Below are positions 50,889-60,239 of a DNA stretch of 64,000 nt, piece after piece (the stretch's first letter is position 1; each line of letters starts with the position of its first letter). The notes below the pieces were generated by a model. The model was not told the origin of the DNA. It ran no database searches and saw only the letters and a program-made list of their open reading frames with translations. Origin of the DNA: Linderina pennispora (Eukaryota; Kickxellomycota; Kickxellomycetes; Kickxellales; Kickxellaceae); NCBI RefSeq assembly GCF_002104995.1, contig NW_024468250.1, forward strand, positions 434,001 through 498,000. Direction: 5' to 3'. The position numbers and the translations under genes were made by a program.

Positions 50889-51407
50889 CATTTGGCCTTT
50901 TCTAATATCATGCAGTAAATTATAGTTGGCTACACATGTAGCCTGTCGCTAATGTTGATGAGAAAAACAACATTTTGAGGATAACATACCTCACATACAT
51001 TTACCAACCTCATAGCCCACCAGTCATGGCAAGGAATTGGAAGGCATCTCAATGTTAGCACCTCGCTCCAATCAGTGTATTTTTGGATGCTGGCTCCTGA
51101 GTAGCGTGTAAATACAGGGCCACTGTTTCAAACAGCATGCCAGTGGCAGCAGTAAAGCACTTCCCCTAGACACCTCCTAAAAATGTTTGCTTGGAGCAAC
51201 AGTAGGTGCGGGGAATACGAAGGGCAAATTCAAGCCGGGGATATATATTGACGAGGTGCATTCTGGGCAAGGGATATTTACCTACATCACTCGTTGTACT
51301 CTTCCTTTCCTTCCTCTACTCTCCTCCTTGTCTCATTGTTTTTTGCAACAACATTCTCTAAAGTAGCTCTGCGAACAGCCCTTTCGTACAGAAATACAAT
51401 CATCGCC
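50889..51407. promoter_or_regulatory. intergenic region with promoter
   Basis: A 519 bp stretch with no gene. ATATATATTG at 51240-51249, then a C/T-rich leader with many ctcc/ttcc blocks (51295-51340), precedes the secreted-protein start at 51408. Confidence 0.45.
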
Positions 51408-52043
51408 ATGAAATACACGACTTTCGTCTTCAGCATGCTCGCCGCCATTGCACACGCATGGCCTACAGCAAACATCTTCCCAGCATCCGACAGCCTTCCA
51501 GTCAACTGGAAAGATGTCAAGACACAGACGGACCTTGGTGTTTTGCGTGTAGCAAACAGCATGGCCTTGGCTGCCACATCGGGTGACTCGTTCATTCCGT
51601 TCTCAATCCAGCCTTCGCGCATCAGCGGTATCCCCAACATCTACGCAGTTGCCTACTCACTTGAAGATGGCGCCATCATCGCACCAATTGGCCGTGTCAA
51701 GACCGAGCAGTACAAGACCCTGGGCATCGACAAGGGTGGAATGGTCAGCCTGCGCATTCCTGAGACTACTGTCAAGGAGTTGGCTTCATCGAGCGGTGTT
51801 TCTGCTGTACGACTTGCTATCCTGGCCCCTGAGGCTTCGAGTGATGTGACTGTTGGCCAGTGGGCCGCTGACAGCGTTGTGTTTGCTCTGGGTACAAATG
51901 GTATCGAGGAGCAGTCCAAGGCTGACGAGCAGTCCAGCGCTAATGCCAGCGCTAACACTAGCGCTAACGCCAGTGCTAACACCAGTGCTAACACCAGCGC
52001 AAACGCCAGCGCAAACGCCAGCCCCAGCGCTAGTTCCCACTAG
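51408..52043 (+). CDS. small secreted protein with N-glycosylation-sequon repeat tail
   Basis: A 211-residue protein of unknown family. The signal peptide is MKYTTFVFSMLAAIAHAWP. A ~150-residue middle region (LPVNWKDVKTQTDLGVLRVA, FSIQPSRISGIPNIYAVAYS, GMVSLRIPETTVKELASSSG) looks like a beta-rich globular domain without cysteines. After an acidic spacer (EEQSKADEQ) comes a tail of SAN(A/T) units, giving seven NAS/NTS sequons spaced four residues apart. In the secretory pathway this would make a densely glycosylated stalk. There is no hydrophobic C-terminus, so no GPI anchor. The Met at 51408 is chosen because the frame upstream (to 51294) is leader sequence. Confidence 0.75.
   Translation: MKYTTFVFSMLAAIAHAWPTANIFPASDSLPVNWKDVKTQTDLGVLRVANSMALAATSGDSFIPFSIQPSRISGIPNIYAVAYSLEDGAIIAPIGRVKTEQYKTLGIDKGGMVSLRIPETTVKELASSSGVSAVRLAILAPEASSDVTVGQWAADSVVFALGTNGIEEQSKADEQSSANASANTSANASANTSANTSANASANASPSASSH
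51936..52022 (+). repeat. 12-bp tandem repeats encoding SAN(A/T)
   Basis: About seven units of agcgctaacrcc-type sequence with alternating gcc/act/acc third codons. The DNA units vary at synonymous positions while the protein unit S-A-N-(A/T) is kept, so selection appears to hold the sequon. Confidence 0.85.
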
Positions 52044-52442
52044 ATAGTAGTGCGATATCACAATATCAACTGAAATATTCGAATATACTATCCTCGAAAC
52101 ACAAGAATTCCCCCCTCCCCGTGTGAACTGACATGATGTATGCGCGAAAAATACGCTTTGTGTACTATTATTAACACTCTGATACCCTTCAGTGCTCTCC
52201 AGACCGCGCCATCCCCACTTGCAGACTGGTTGCTGACAGCAGACAGTAATAAAAGGCAGCCCGCACGACTGTTGCTATTTTCAGCTGCACCCCAGCCCTA
52301 GCTACTGCCTGCGTTTTTGTATACTTCTGAACGGCAAGCTGGCCTCAATAAATGCCTAAACGATGTGCGTCCTCCTCTCTGTTTAGCTTGTTTTCTTGCA
52401 TCTGGTCCTTTTCATATCTCTGCTCTTGCCAATTGCTCACAT
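52044..52442 (+). promoter_or_regulatory. intergenic region, aspartic protease promoter
   Basis: A 399 bp stretch. TAATAAAAGG (52247-52256) is a TATA-like element about 190 bp before the protease ATG. The protease frame stays open upstream to 52317, but the signal peptide begins at 52443. Confidence 0.45.
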
Positions 52443-53897
52443 ATGAAGCTCTCTAAACTACCATTACTGGCTATACTTGCCTTGCCAGCAATGGCAGCGG
52501 CAATCGACGGCTACACATCGATTCACCTGCGCAAGGGTGATATATTTGTTCGACACCGGAATAGTATCCGGCGACGGGCACTGGTCAAGCATCAGCAGTT
52601 TCTGTCCGTGCCACTGTCGCAGCTAGCCGGGCGCGACACAGTACCCAGCCCAAGTGACTACCAGCCAAGCACAACGCTATTCTATTCGGGCATGATTTCG
52701 ATCGGCTCTCCCCCACAACAGTTCCGGGTGAACTTTGATACGGGCTCGGCTGATCTGTGGGTTCCCAGCACGAGATGTGCTAACCCAGTTTGCACACGAC
52801 ACAACCAATTCAACCCAAATGCATCATCTACATACGCACCCTTACTGTGCGGCCGCCTACCCAACCAGATCGGGATTGAGTATGGAACTGGCATGGTCAC
52901 GATCCAGGCTGCGCACGACACCCTCCAATGGGGATCAATGAGTATCAGAAACGCATCGTTCGGTGAGGCAGTCGAGATGACGCCCGATTTCGACGCCCAG
53001 TTCGACGGTCTCTTTGGCCTCGCCTTCCCGACACTGGCCACTCAGGGGCTTGATCCGCCATTATTTGCGCTTGCTGATCAGCAAAAGCTCAACGCAAACC
53101 GATTCAGCTTCACGCTTGGTGATACTGGTGGCCGCCTCGACCTTGGTATACCGCCAGATAGCAATGAAACAACAACGACATGGATCAAGGTGACACAACC
53201 GGCGTTCTGGGCCGTCAATGTCTATGGAATCGATGTCGACCTGACAGGTGAAACCACCCAGTTTCTGCCCATACCACTACCTCAGCGTTCTGCTGACTTG
53301 CTGCAGCTGCCCACGCGCAAGCGGCTCAAGATCAAGACACGTGGTGTCGGCTTGCTGGATTCGGGAACCACCACAATCCTTTGTCCGTCGCCAGTTGCCA
53401 AGCTCATCAACCGCATAATCGGTGCGTCAGACAACGGTCTTGGTGTTGACTGCGGTGTATCGACTACTGGGCCGACCTTCCGCTTCCGTCTAGCAGGTAG
53501 AGATGGTCAGAACAACATCACGATTCCTATCTCGCCCAGCCAGTACATTCTGGGCGACGGTGTGCCCGAGCACGGCTGCATGTCTGCGTTCCAGGTCGGT
53601 GGGCCGAAAGACAAGTGGATCCTAGGCTTGCCCTTTTTCATGAACCGGACCATCTCGTTTGACGTCGACAACACGCGAGTCGGGTTTACGACGTTGGATA
53701 GAGATGCGTTGGCCCGCCTGCGCACTGCTGGCGACAGCCAGGACTACGCAACCGACGACAATGACGGGTACAATGTCGTAGTCACCGGCCCAAGAATCGA
53801 GTCGACAAACCAAGTTATGCCGCGGTCCGCCACGGCCAGCCAGCAGGCAGCATCCGCAAAAATGCTGGCGCTGGCTCTCCTAGTATGTCTGGTATGA
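52443..53897 (+). CDS. secreted pepsin-like aspartic protease (A1), probable GPI anchor
   Basis: A 484-residue A1-family endopeptidase acting outside the cell or at the wall. Signal peptide MKLSKLPLLAILALPAMAAA, then a propeptide with a basic cluster (RHRNSIRRRALVKHQQF). The mature enzyme has FYSGMISIGSPPQQFRVNF followed by the first catalytic DTGSADLWVPS (Asp about residue 99), FNPNASSTYAPL, the flap GIEYGTGMVTIQ, FDGLFGLAFPTLA, and the second catalytic LLDSGTTTILCPS (Asp about residue 306). A Cys pair brackets the second lobe (VDCGVSTTG and GCMSAFQ). WILGLPFFMNRTISFDVDN marks the usual end. The extra C-terminal ~70 residues are polar and finish with AKMLALALLVCLV, a likely GPI signal as in yapsins. 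Intact. Confidence 0.92.
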   Translation: MKLSKLPLLAILALPAMAAAIDGYTSIHLRKGDIFVRHRNSIRRRALVKHQQFLSVPLSQLAGRDTVPSPSDYQPSTTLFYSGMISIGSPPQQFRVNFDTGSADLWVPSTRCANPVCTRHNQFNPNASSTYAPLLCGRLPNQIGIEYGTGMVTIQAAHDTLQWGSMSIRNASFGEAVEMTPDFDAQFDGLFGLAFPTLATQGLDPPLFALADQQKLNANRFSFTLGDTGGRLDLGIPPDSNETTTTWIKVTQPAFWAVNVYGIDVDLTGETTQFLPIPLPQRSADLLQLPTRKRLKIKTRGVGLLDSGTTTILCPSPVAKLINRIIGASDNGLGVDCGVSTTGPTFRFRLAGRDGQNNITIPISPSQYILGDGVPEHGCMSAFQVGGPKDKWILGLPFFMNRTISFDVDNTRVGFTTLDRDALARLRTAGDSQDYATDDNDGYNVVVTGPRIESTNQVMPRSATASQQAASAKMLALALLVCLV

Positions 53898-54471
53898 GAA
53901 ATATGCAGTTTTTGAACTATTGTTGGTACCCCTCAGATCCGTTCAAAAGCCAAGAACATTTGGTGATGCAAGGCCCCCGGCTCGTACTTCAAAGCTACGC
54001 CAGTGTTAAGAAGGGCCCAAGAGCCCCGCAAAACGATCAGTCGCCAGCATTTCCAGATGGAGCACTCATCAACGAGGTTAATAGTTCAAGGGTTTCCATC
54101 TCCACCGCCCGGCCAGCGCCTTGGCATGACCAAGGGCGGCTCGATCCACAACTTATGGTTGATGGTCGGTGGGGCAAAATGCAAGTAAATTGAGCAAAAA
54201 AAAAAATAGAACCGATCGAGTCTATTGGACAACGACAGTAGCTCTGCATGAGAAGGACATTCTAGAGTGCCCCTGCTGGAGAAATGCGTAACCACAACCA
54301 GAGCTGCCGTTCAATATGCGCAACCACGCACATAGCCAATTCCGCATAGATAGTATCAATAAAACCGCATGTGTGGGTTCAAAAGTGGGTAGATCAGTGT
54401 TTTTGCATCGGTTCATTATCTAGTGCTTGCACTTGTAGTGTGCAAAATAGAGCAGAGGGTTAGGAAACCAT
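53898..54471. other. convergent 3' intergenic region
   Basis: A 574 bp stretch between the protease (plus) and the chitinase (minus), whose 3' ends face each other. It contains an A run at about 54196-54206 and AATAAAA at 54358-54364. No gene is supported; an open stretch at 53885-54193 overlaps the protease end and has no protein features. Confidence 0.5.
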
Positions 54472-55854
54472 TCAAGCAGACGGCCAGTCGCAATAGATGG
54501 ACGAGCCTGACGAAAAGCATGCAGTTCCAGAACCGCATGACAGCTGGAGCCACGCCCCGTTGTTACAAGCAAAATAGTTAGCGTTCTTGCCACTAGTATC
54601 TGCGCACTGGACAGCTCCCTGTGACGAGCACGAGCCACCAGCGACAGGACCGCCTCCCGAGGTCGAAGTTGGCGCAGGAGCAGAGGTTGTCGTTGAAGAT
54701 GAAGTCGGAGAGGCTGTGGTACTTGTTGAGGAGGCGACGGTGCTGGTAGGGCTAGCAGTGGTGGACGTAGATTCCGGGGCACTCGAGGTAGGTGCGGCAG
54801 TAGTAGTGGTAGGAGCGGCGGTCGTGGTGGTCGGCGCTGCAGTAGTACTGGTCGGAGGAGTAGCACCGCACTGCATGTTTGCCTTGACCCAGCTCGACAG
54901 GCCCTTCACGTACCCCTGGTTGTTTGAGTACCACGATGCATCCCACAGCATGACACCGCCAAAGGTCGAGGTGAAGTTGGTGTACAGCTGCTTCAAATCC
55001 GCCTGAAGCGTGTTGAGCTCAATGTACCCATTGCCAGCGGCGCCTGGTCCAGCAGGCAGGCCGACGTACACCTTCGAGTTCGGATTCGGGTTCTTCTTTG
55101 CCAGCGCGTCCCAGCTCTTGTAGTCAAAGTTCCACTGGTTGTTGATGTTGACCAGATTGCACGGGTTGTTGTAGAATTGAATATAGTTGTTGTCGATCCA
55201 GGCAGTGTTCAGGGTAGAGCCAAGGCTCGAGTCCGGGTAGACGCACTGCGGAGCAGCAGAAACGATGTACTGCTTGGAGGCGCTGGCAAAGTACGTACGC
55301 AGCTGCGCAATAAACGCCGCATAGCCGCCGTTAGCGCCAGACTCGATATCCAGATCAACACCATCCAGGACCGCATCACCATATGGCCTATATTGGTGTG
55401 TTCCGCCAAGGAACATGTTCCAGACAGTATTGGCGAACTGGACTCCCTCGGCCGATGAGCCGAGCGAGTAAGTAGGGTTGCCACCGCCGCCGAGCGACAG
55501 CACGATCTTCTTGCCGTTGGCCTGGCAGGTCTTGATATCCTTGCCAATTCCGGGGCATGTCAGGGTGTTGGTGCCATTGAACTTGGTCTCGCAGTGGCCG
55601 GCGTGATTAAGGACGGGGAGGCCAGTAACATTATAGTTTATCACAAAAGAGAGGTTGATGACGTCGAAAGTGTCGTCTTGGCAGTATTCGGCGAGGTCCT
55701 TTTCCCAGTTCGCAGGATCGTTGAGGTGGCTGCCACCCCAGCTGTTCTGTCCCCAGTAGGTCACCATGTTATTAGAACAGGTGGAGCTGTAGGTAGCTGC
55801 GGCAAACGAGGAGAGGGCTGCAAATGCTGCCGTCGCAAGGATAGGAGAGGGCAT
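54472..55854 (-). CDS. CTS1: secreted GH18 chitinase, CTS1-type, with Ser/Thr linker and chitin-binding domain
   Basis: An endochitinase of the class III/Cts1 lineage (460 residues, intact), likely for cell separation or wall remodelling. Signal peptide MPSPILATAAFAALSSFAAA, then NNMVTYWGQNSWGGSHLND, VINLSFVINYNVTG, KKIVLSLGGGGNPTYSL, and the catalytic motif LDGVDLDIESG (Glu about residue 171). Next come YIVSAAPQCVYPDSSLG, YIQFYNNPCN and GGVMLWDASWYSNN. A Thr/Ser/Pro/Ala linker (repeated TTTTAAPT, residues about 335-405) would be heavily O-mannosylated. The C-terminal ~50 residues have the Cys pattern of a family 19 chitin-binding module (CSSQGAVQC, ACNNGAWLQLSCGSGTAC, YCDWPSA). It is unrelated in subfamily to the two chitinases at 17-22 kb. 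Confidence 0.93.
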   Translation of the reverse strand: MPSPILATAAFAALSSFAAATYSSTCSNNMVTYWGQNSWGGSHLNDPANWEKDLAEYCQDDTFDVINLSFVINYNVTGLPVLNHAGHCETKFNGTNTLTCPGIGKDIKTCQANGKKIVLSLGGGGNPTYSLGSSAEGVQFANTVWNMFLGGTHQYRPYGDAVLDGVDLDIESGANGGYAAFIAQLRTYFASASKQYIVSAAPQCVYPDSSLGSTLNTAWIDNNYIQFYNNPCNLVNINNQWNFDYKSWDALAKKNPNPNSKVYVGLPAGPGAAGNGYIELNTLQADLKQLYTNFTSTFGGVMLWDASWYSNNQGYVKGLSSWVKANMQCGATPPTSTTAAPTTTTAAPTTTTAAPTSSAPESTSTTASPTSTVASSTSTTASPTSSSTTTSAPAPTSTSGGGPVAGGSCSSQGAVQCADTSGKNANYFACNNGAWLQLSCGSGTACFSSGSSIYCDWPSA

Positions 55855-57585
55855 TTTGGGCGGGTCTGGTAGGATTGGTAATTAGTCGGGACGTAGAAGC
55901 TTTAGAATTGGACGTCAAAAAGGAAAAGTCCTTAGCCAGAAGGATCTTTTGGTTGGTATCGAGGTATAAGGTGGAGAGGGTTGAGGGGTGGAGGATGTAG
56001 AATGAGAGGAGAGTCCGGATGTCAGCTCATTTATATACGCAGTGATGCGCGTAGTATCTGTGCTTGGACATGGGATACAGTTTGCATTCGAGCCTTGGCT
56101 CCGTCCGCACCATTAGCTTTGATATTTCTCCAGCTAGCAGAGCGACAGCACCGTTGTTTGTCTCCCATGTTCCGCTCCTGCGCAAAATCATGGTGCAGTC
56201 GGCTACTATTGACAATCTACGGGGCGGGTACAGCTGCATCAGCAAATCCCGCTCAGCAAAAGCCAATCTCAACCACTGGCATAAAAGCATGATCTGACGT
56301 GTCAGGCGGTTCTTGTTCGCACACTTGTGCGGGTATTAAAAATGAAGACCACATGCGGTGCCAGGCTGCATCTGGACGGCGGCGGTTCACATGGATGCGT
56401 GAGGCATGGCTGATTGACATCGGAAGCAGGTGTTAAGCGTACTTTCAATGATGCGTCCTGCTTGCAATGTCGCTTCGAGCAGGTTTATCCAAACCAACTA
56501 TAGCGCAGATGTGCCAGGATCCTATTTCGTAGCTTTTTTTTAGCCAAGACAAGGAGGGATTATCCCTATTTGCCTGATTCTGCCGTTGTTTTGCTACATC
56601 CTGGTATAACTATTTGCTAGTTTGCCAGCCTGAAGCAGGCGGGGACGCTCATGAGAAGAACCTGCAGGCCATTTATTCCGGGCAGCTGGTCAGCTTGATT
56701 AATATCAGAACCGGTGCTGTCTGCATAATTGGCAGGCTGCGCAATTAATTATTCGCTATATTGGTTTCTTGGACAGCTCGAGGGGGCAGGCAGCATATGC
56801 CCTGGTCAGCTGGTTCATGCACATGTGGTCTACAAGCAAGAAACGGTGTCTGTGCCGGAGAGAGAAATGTCCGCTCTTATCGGTCCATCTCTATCCTCCA
56901 ATTTCCACCAACGACGTAGTAGACCATTTCTGTCATCTCAGTCCCAAACCAAGCTTACTCCATACTTGAGGTTGGCTAGAGGGGGAGGGAATCAAAACTG
57001 TCGGTGTGAAGATCTCTGTTCGGTCCTCCGCCACCACGGCTGTGATTCCGAGAATCGGGCCATTGTTTTTGCCGGGTCGGATTACGACGAACCTGGCTTC
57101 TTGCAAAACTCTAATCCTGATTATTGGAATCTTCCATGTAACGGCGACAGCAAAAACCACCAGCCATGCAGATGTGCCTAGTAGCTTGACGCGCTATACT
57201 GCCCGATGGTAGTAGTATGCTTGGCTGTGGCTATGTCATCGACCTATCAAGCAAACATCTAGCTGCGCTTGGTTCCCACAGGCGATACTGCTTCTGCATG
57301 CACAAAGTCTGGCGTGTCTGCACATGATGACAGTGCCAGCGGTTGTGGTATTTCGGCGGCAGCAAACAAATAACCACCCAAAACGGGCGGTTGAGGAATG
57401 TAAAAGATGGTTTTATAACAGTTATTCTAGGCAGCAAGACATATCAGTTGGCCAGTACACTACGTGCAAGCATCAGAGGTGCGATGTTGCAAACAGCCTT
57501 CATATTGCCAGGGCCACGGCCACAACAAAGTTCAGGATCCTTCCCAATGCCCTCATAATCCTCAAGACACCAACTCTGTTAAATA
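55855..57585. other. intergenic region, divergent promoters
   Basis: About 1.7 kb between the CTS1-type chitinase (minus) and the four-TM protein (plus). A minus-strand TATA (TATATAAA, 56030-56037) lies about 175 bp upstream of the chitinase start. Short open stretches (56729-57181, 57343-57558) have no recognisable family. No RNA gene or mobile element seen. Confidence 0.5.
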
Positions 57586-58680
57586 ATGATATTCCCACTG
57601 TTATTCACTGCAATATTATTTGAGCTAATCGCCTCAATGGGCACATTTGGGGCACTAGTCGCCCAGCATCTGTACACAAACAGTGCCACGGGCTGGTACA
57701 TCCATCTCAACTGGACCTTTGTGTACTCGTATATCGTCACAATCTTTAGCACCATCATTGCATTCTTCCTGATGCTAGGCGCGCTGGTGCGCGGCACGCC
57801 GCACGCTGGCAAATACTGCACCTGCCTATTCCATTCTGCGGGACTCTTCCTGTTCGGCTTTATATTCTCAGTGCTCTGGATCGTTATCGTCAGCTTTGCC
57901 TACCGCAACCCGCTGCCAATCCACTACCCATGTGACATCTTCCGTCATCTCCGTGCCAACCTCACAATGCTTGGCCTGTCATCTGGCAAGTCGGTTATTG
58001 AAGAGGGCGGGCTACTGGTAGGCATTTGTCAGGCCAGTAAGGCGTTCCTGGTGCTTGCTGGCATGGGCCTGGCGTTCTGGATTCTGATTTTTGTGCTATC
58101 GTGCGTGGCCATGACTGTCGGGCTGGATAACCCGCAAGCCAAGCCTGCAGAAGGCTCAAGACGCTCGCTTCGCTCGATGATCACTGGCCGCACACGCCGC
58201 TCCGTCCAGCCACCGGTCGCCGTCCCAGTTCCGCCAACTGAAATAGTCCACGACGGGTACCGTGGCGATGCTGTCCGGCCACGAAGCATCCGCGCACCCA
58301 CGCCGCCGCCAGCCCGCCCCCGCCCAGCTCGCCCGCCATCAGCAGCCCAGGCTTGCAAGCACTGCCACGAGTCCATCCACGATTCGCCGTCGCGCTCTCG
58401 GCCAGTTGCGCAGGAACCCCGCACCACTGAGGCGCCGGCAAGGTCAGCTGGGCTGGCCAATCCCAATGATGCGTTCTACGACCAGGAGTACGAGTCGCCG
58501 CACAGATCGCCAAATGACCGGCGGTTCAGGCGCACCATTGAAGAGGACGCGACCGGCGACGAGGCTGAGGATGAGCGGTTCGAAGATCACCATGTCGAGA
58601 GCCAGCATTCGCATTCGCATTCGCATTCGCCCCACTCACAGACCCGCAGAGAGCGGCTCAGGCAGCTGTTTTCCCCGTGA
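57586..58680 (+). CDS. four-TM membrane protein with Pro/Arg/His-rich tail
   Basis: A 364-residue protein with four hydrophobic helices: MIFPLLFTAILFELIASMGT (about 1-27), FVYSYIVTIFSTIIAFFLML (about 45-67), LFLFGFIFSVLWIVIVSFAY (about 85-107) and FLVLAGMGLAFWILIFVLSC (about 152-175). The four-helix layout with a short first loop containing NWT resembles MARVEL-type fungal membrane proteins, but no family signature is certain. The tail after residue 180 is disordered: RRSLRSMITGRTRRSVQP, Pro/Arg blocks, an acidic DEAEDERFEDHH and an HSHSHSHSPHS repeat. The tail is probably cytosolic. Translation could start earlier if an upstream exon exists; none is evident. Confidence 0.7.
   Translation: MIFPLLFTAILFELIASMGTFGALVAQHLYTNSATGWYIHLNWTFVYSYIVTIFSTIIAFFLMLGALVRGTPHAGKYCTCLFHSAGLFLFGFIFSVLWIVIVSFAYRNPLPIHYPCDIFRHLRANLTMLGLSSGKSVIEEGGLLVGICQASKAFLVLAGMGLAFWILIFVLSCVAMTVGLDNPQAKPAEGSRRSLRSMITGRTRRSVQPPVAVPVPPTEIVHDGYRGDAVRPRSIRAPTPPPARPRPARPPSAAQACKHCHESIHDSPSRSRPVAQEPRTTEAPARSAGLANPNDAFYDQEYESPHRSPNDRRFRRTIEEDATGDEAEDERFEDHHVESQHSHSHSHSPHSQTRRERLRQLFSP
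58605..58631 (+). repeat. hexanucleotide repeat (gcattc)n
   Basis: About four copies of gcattc, coding for the alternating His-Ser run in the tail of the four-TM protein. The alternating HS run could bind metal or arise from simple slippage. Confidence 0.8.
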
Positions 58681-59201
58681 CGTCAATGTGTAGATCGGAT
58701 GTGCTCCGAAAGTCTCCGAAATCAAGTTTTACTCCTAGCTTCCTTCTCATGTTCCTGCGCAATTTCAGTGTCCACATGCCGCATCCAAGGCGCTCTTGCC
58801 CAAATTAGAAAATTTGTCCACCGTCATCTGAGCTGGCTTGGCTGTTTTCTTGCCTGCTGACTGCAGTTTTATTGAAGGGTCACTTTTTTTCCTTTGTCAG
58901 TGTGGCAGTGGGCCACTGCAAGGGGGGAAGGAGATTTATGTGTTGGTACAATAGATATTGAGAGAGTGAGGTAGGGAATGCCAGGTTGTGAAATACAAGT
59001 TTGCGATGATGTGCTGGATGCAGATTCGCGTCCATGTGTAAAAGGGTTTTGGTTGGGGAGGAGGTGCATGCCGCCTGGCTTGGGCGAAAGGGGCAAAAGT
59101 TCCGGCAGCATAATGTCAGTGTGAAACTCGGATTTACCCAAGCAGCATCGGCAGCAGCAGCGGCCGCAGAATGAGGGACCAGCTCGTGGGAAACAGCCGC
59201 T
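58681..59201. other. convergent 3' intergenic region
   Basis: A 521 bp stretch between the ends of two convergent genes with no supported coding content. Confidence 0.5.
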
Positions 59202-60239
59202 TCAGAGCTCGTTGCGAAGCGGCGACTTTGTGAAGTCGCTGGAGACGGCCGGTGGCGGCAGACTGCCCGTGGCCCGCACGTACTCCTCGAACTGCTGGCG
59301 CTTCGGATTGGTCTCCTGCAGACGGTTCTTGAGCGGACACACAATCTTGTCGTTGCGCATCATCAGCTGCTCGGTCGCCAGCATGGCCAGCGAGTTGTCG
59401 GGCGTGCGGAACCGGCTAGGCACGCGCGTGTCGCCCAGGTCCGCATAGAACCGTCCCCAGCTGCGCGCTGCCTCGCGTGCAGTGTCATCCAGCGGCCAGC
59501 AGATGCCCAGGTGGTCGGGCACGGCGTAGGGAGCAACAAGCGTGGAGTCAGACGATGCGGACGTGCGGCGGCGGCTGCGGCGCTCCTGAGGGCTCATCCA
59601 TGACCGCGTCGAAACGCCACGCCAGAAGCCATTGTGCGCCCAGCTCTCAATAAAGCTCGTCTTTGAGGGCCGCCCCGAGTCAGCCGAACGTTCCGCAAAC
59701 AGCTCGTCGTCTGTGCCCAGCAGCGTTGTGTCATCCGATGAATACGACGCCGGCAGCATTGGCGCTGCGTCCTCGTCGATGCAGCTCGCTGAGTCGTCGA
59801 GCTCGCTGTGGCAGAACTCGGATACGCTGGCCAGGTCCAGCAGGCCCAGCTCGGAGCGGTTCTGCAGCAGCTCGTTCACAGACATGATGCTGTCGGCCTG
59901 CGGCATCTGCAGCTCGCGCAACACCCCAATAAATGCTGTCCGAAGCTCAAAAAGCTTCTGGCGCTTGTCTTTGCCTGCCGTCTCGGCGGGCTTCTCAGTC
60001 TCAGGAGAGGCGGTGAGGGCTGCGCGCAGCAGCTCCAGCACGCGCGTGTGCTGATCTGTTGTTGCCGACTTTGACACGCTGTTGACAATGGGTGCACGAC
60101 GTGCAGAGTACGCAAAGGGAGGCTGCTTCTTTGGCGACTTCCTCGAGGTGGTGTTGCTAGTGCTGGCCACGAATCCGCTGAGCTCGGCCACAGGTGCTGA
60201 ACGCAGCTTCATGGCCGGCATTGGTGATACTAAAGGCAT
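59202..60239 (-). CDS. hypothetical protein, Ser-rich, fungal
   Basis: A 345-residue protein started at MPLVSPMPAMKLRS (60239), which follows a pyrimidine-rich leader; the frame is open further upstream but that part is low-complexity leader. Not recognised. The N-terminal third is basic with SRKSPKKQPPFAYSARRAP. A helical segment follows (TRVLELLRAALTAS, RQKLFELRTAFIGVLREL), then an acidic Ser-rich patch (ELDDSASCIDEDAAP, SSDDTTLLGTDDELFAERS). The C-terminal third has a compact conserved-looking block (YAVPDHLGICWPLDDTAREA, RSWGRFYADLGDTR) and ends KRQQFEEYVRATGSLPPP. That last block may be a short functional motif region. Intact frame. Confidence 0.65.
   Translation of the reverse strand: MPLVSPMPAMKLRSAPVAELSGFVASTSNTTSRKSPKKQPPFAYSARRAPIVNSVSKSATTDQHTRVLELLRAALTASPETEKPAETAGKDKRQKLFELRTAFIGVLRELQMPQADSIMSVNELLQNRSELGLLDLASVSEFCHSELDDSASCIDEDAAPMLPASYSSDDTTLLGTDDELFAERSADSGRPSKTSFIESWAHNGFWRGVSTRSWMSPQERRSRRRTSASSDSTLVAPYAVPDHLGICWPLDDTAREAARSWGRFYADLGDTRVPSRFRTPDNSLAMLATEQLMMRNDKIVCPLKNRLQETNPKRQQFEEYVRATGSLPPPAVSSDFTKSPLRNEL

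Noticed and set aside
51936-52022. CRISPR-like or satellite array
   Set aside because: The units are 12 bp in frame within a secreted protein gene, with no spacers.
53885-54193. 102-codon open stretch after the protease
   Set aside because: It begins inside the protease stop region and shows no domain; most likely 3' UTR.
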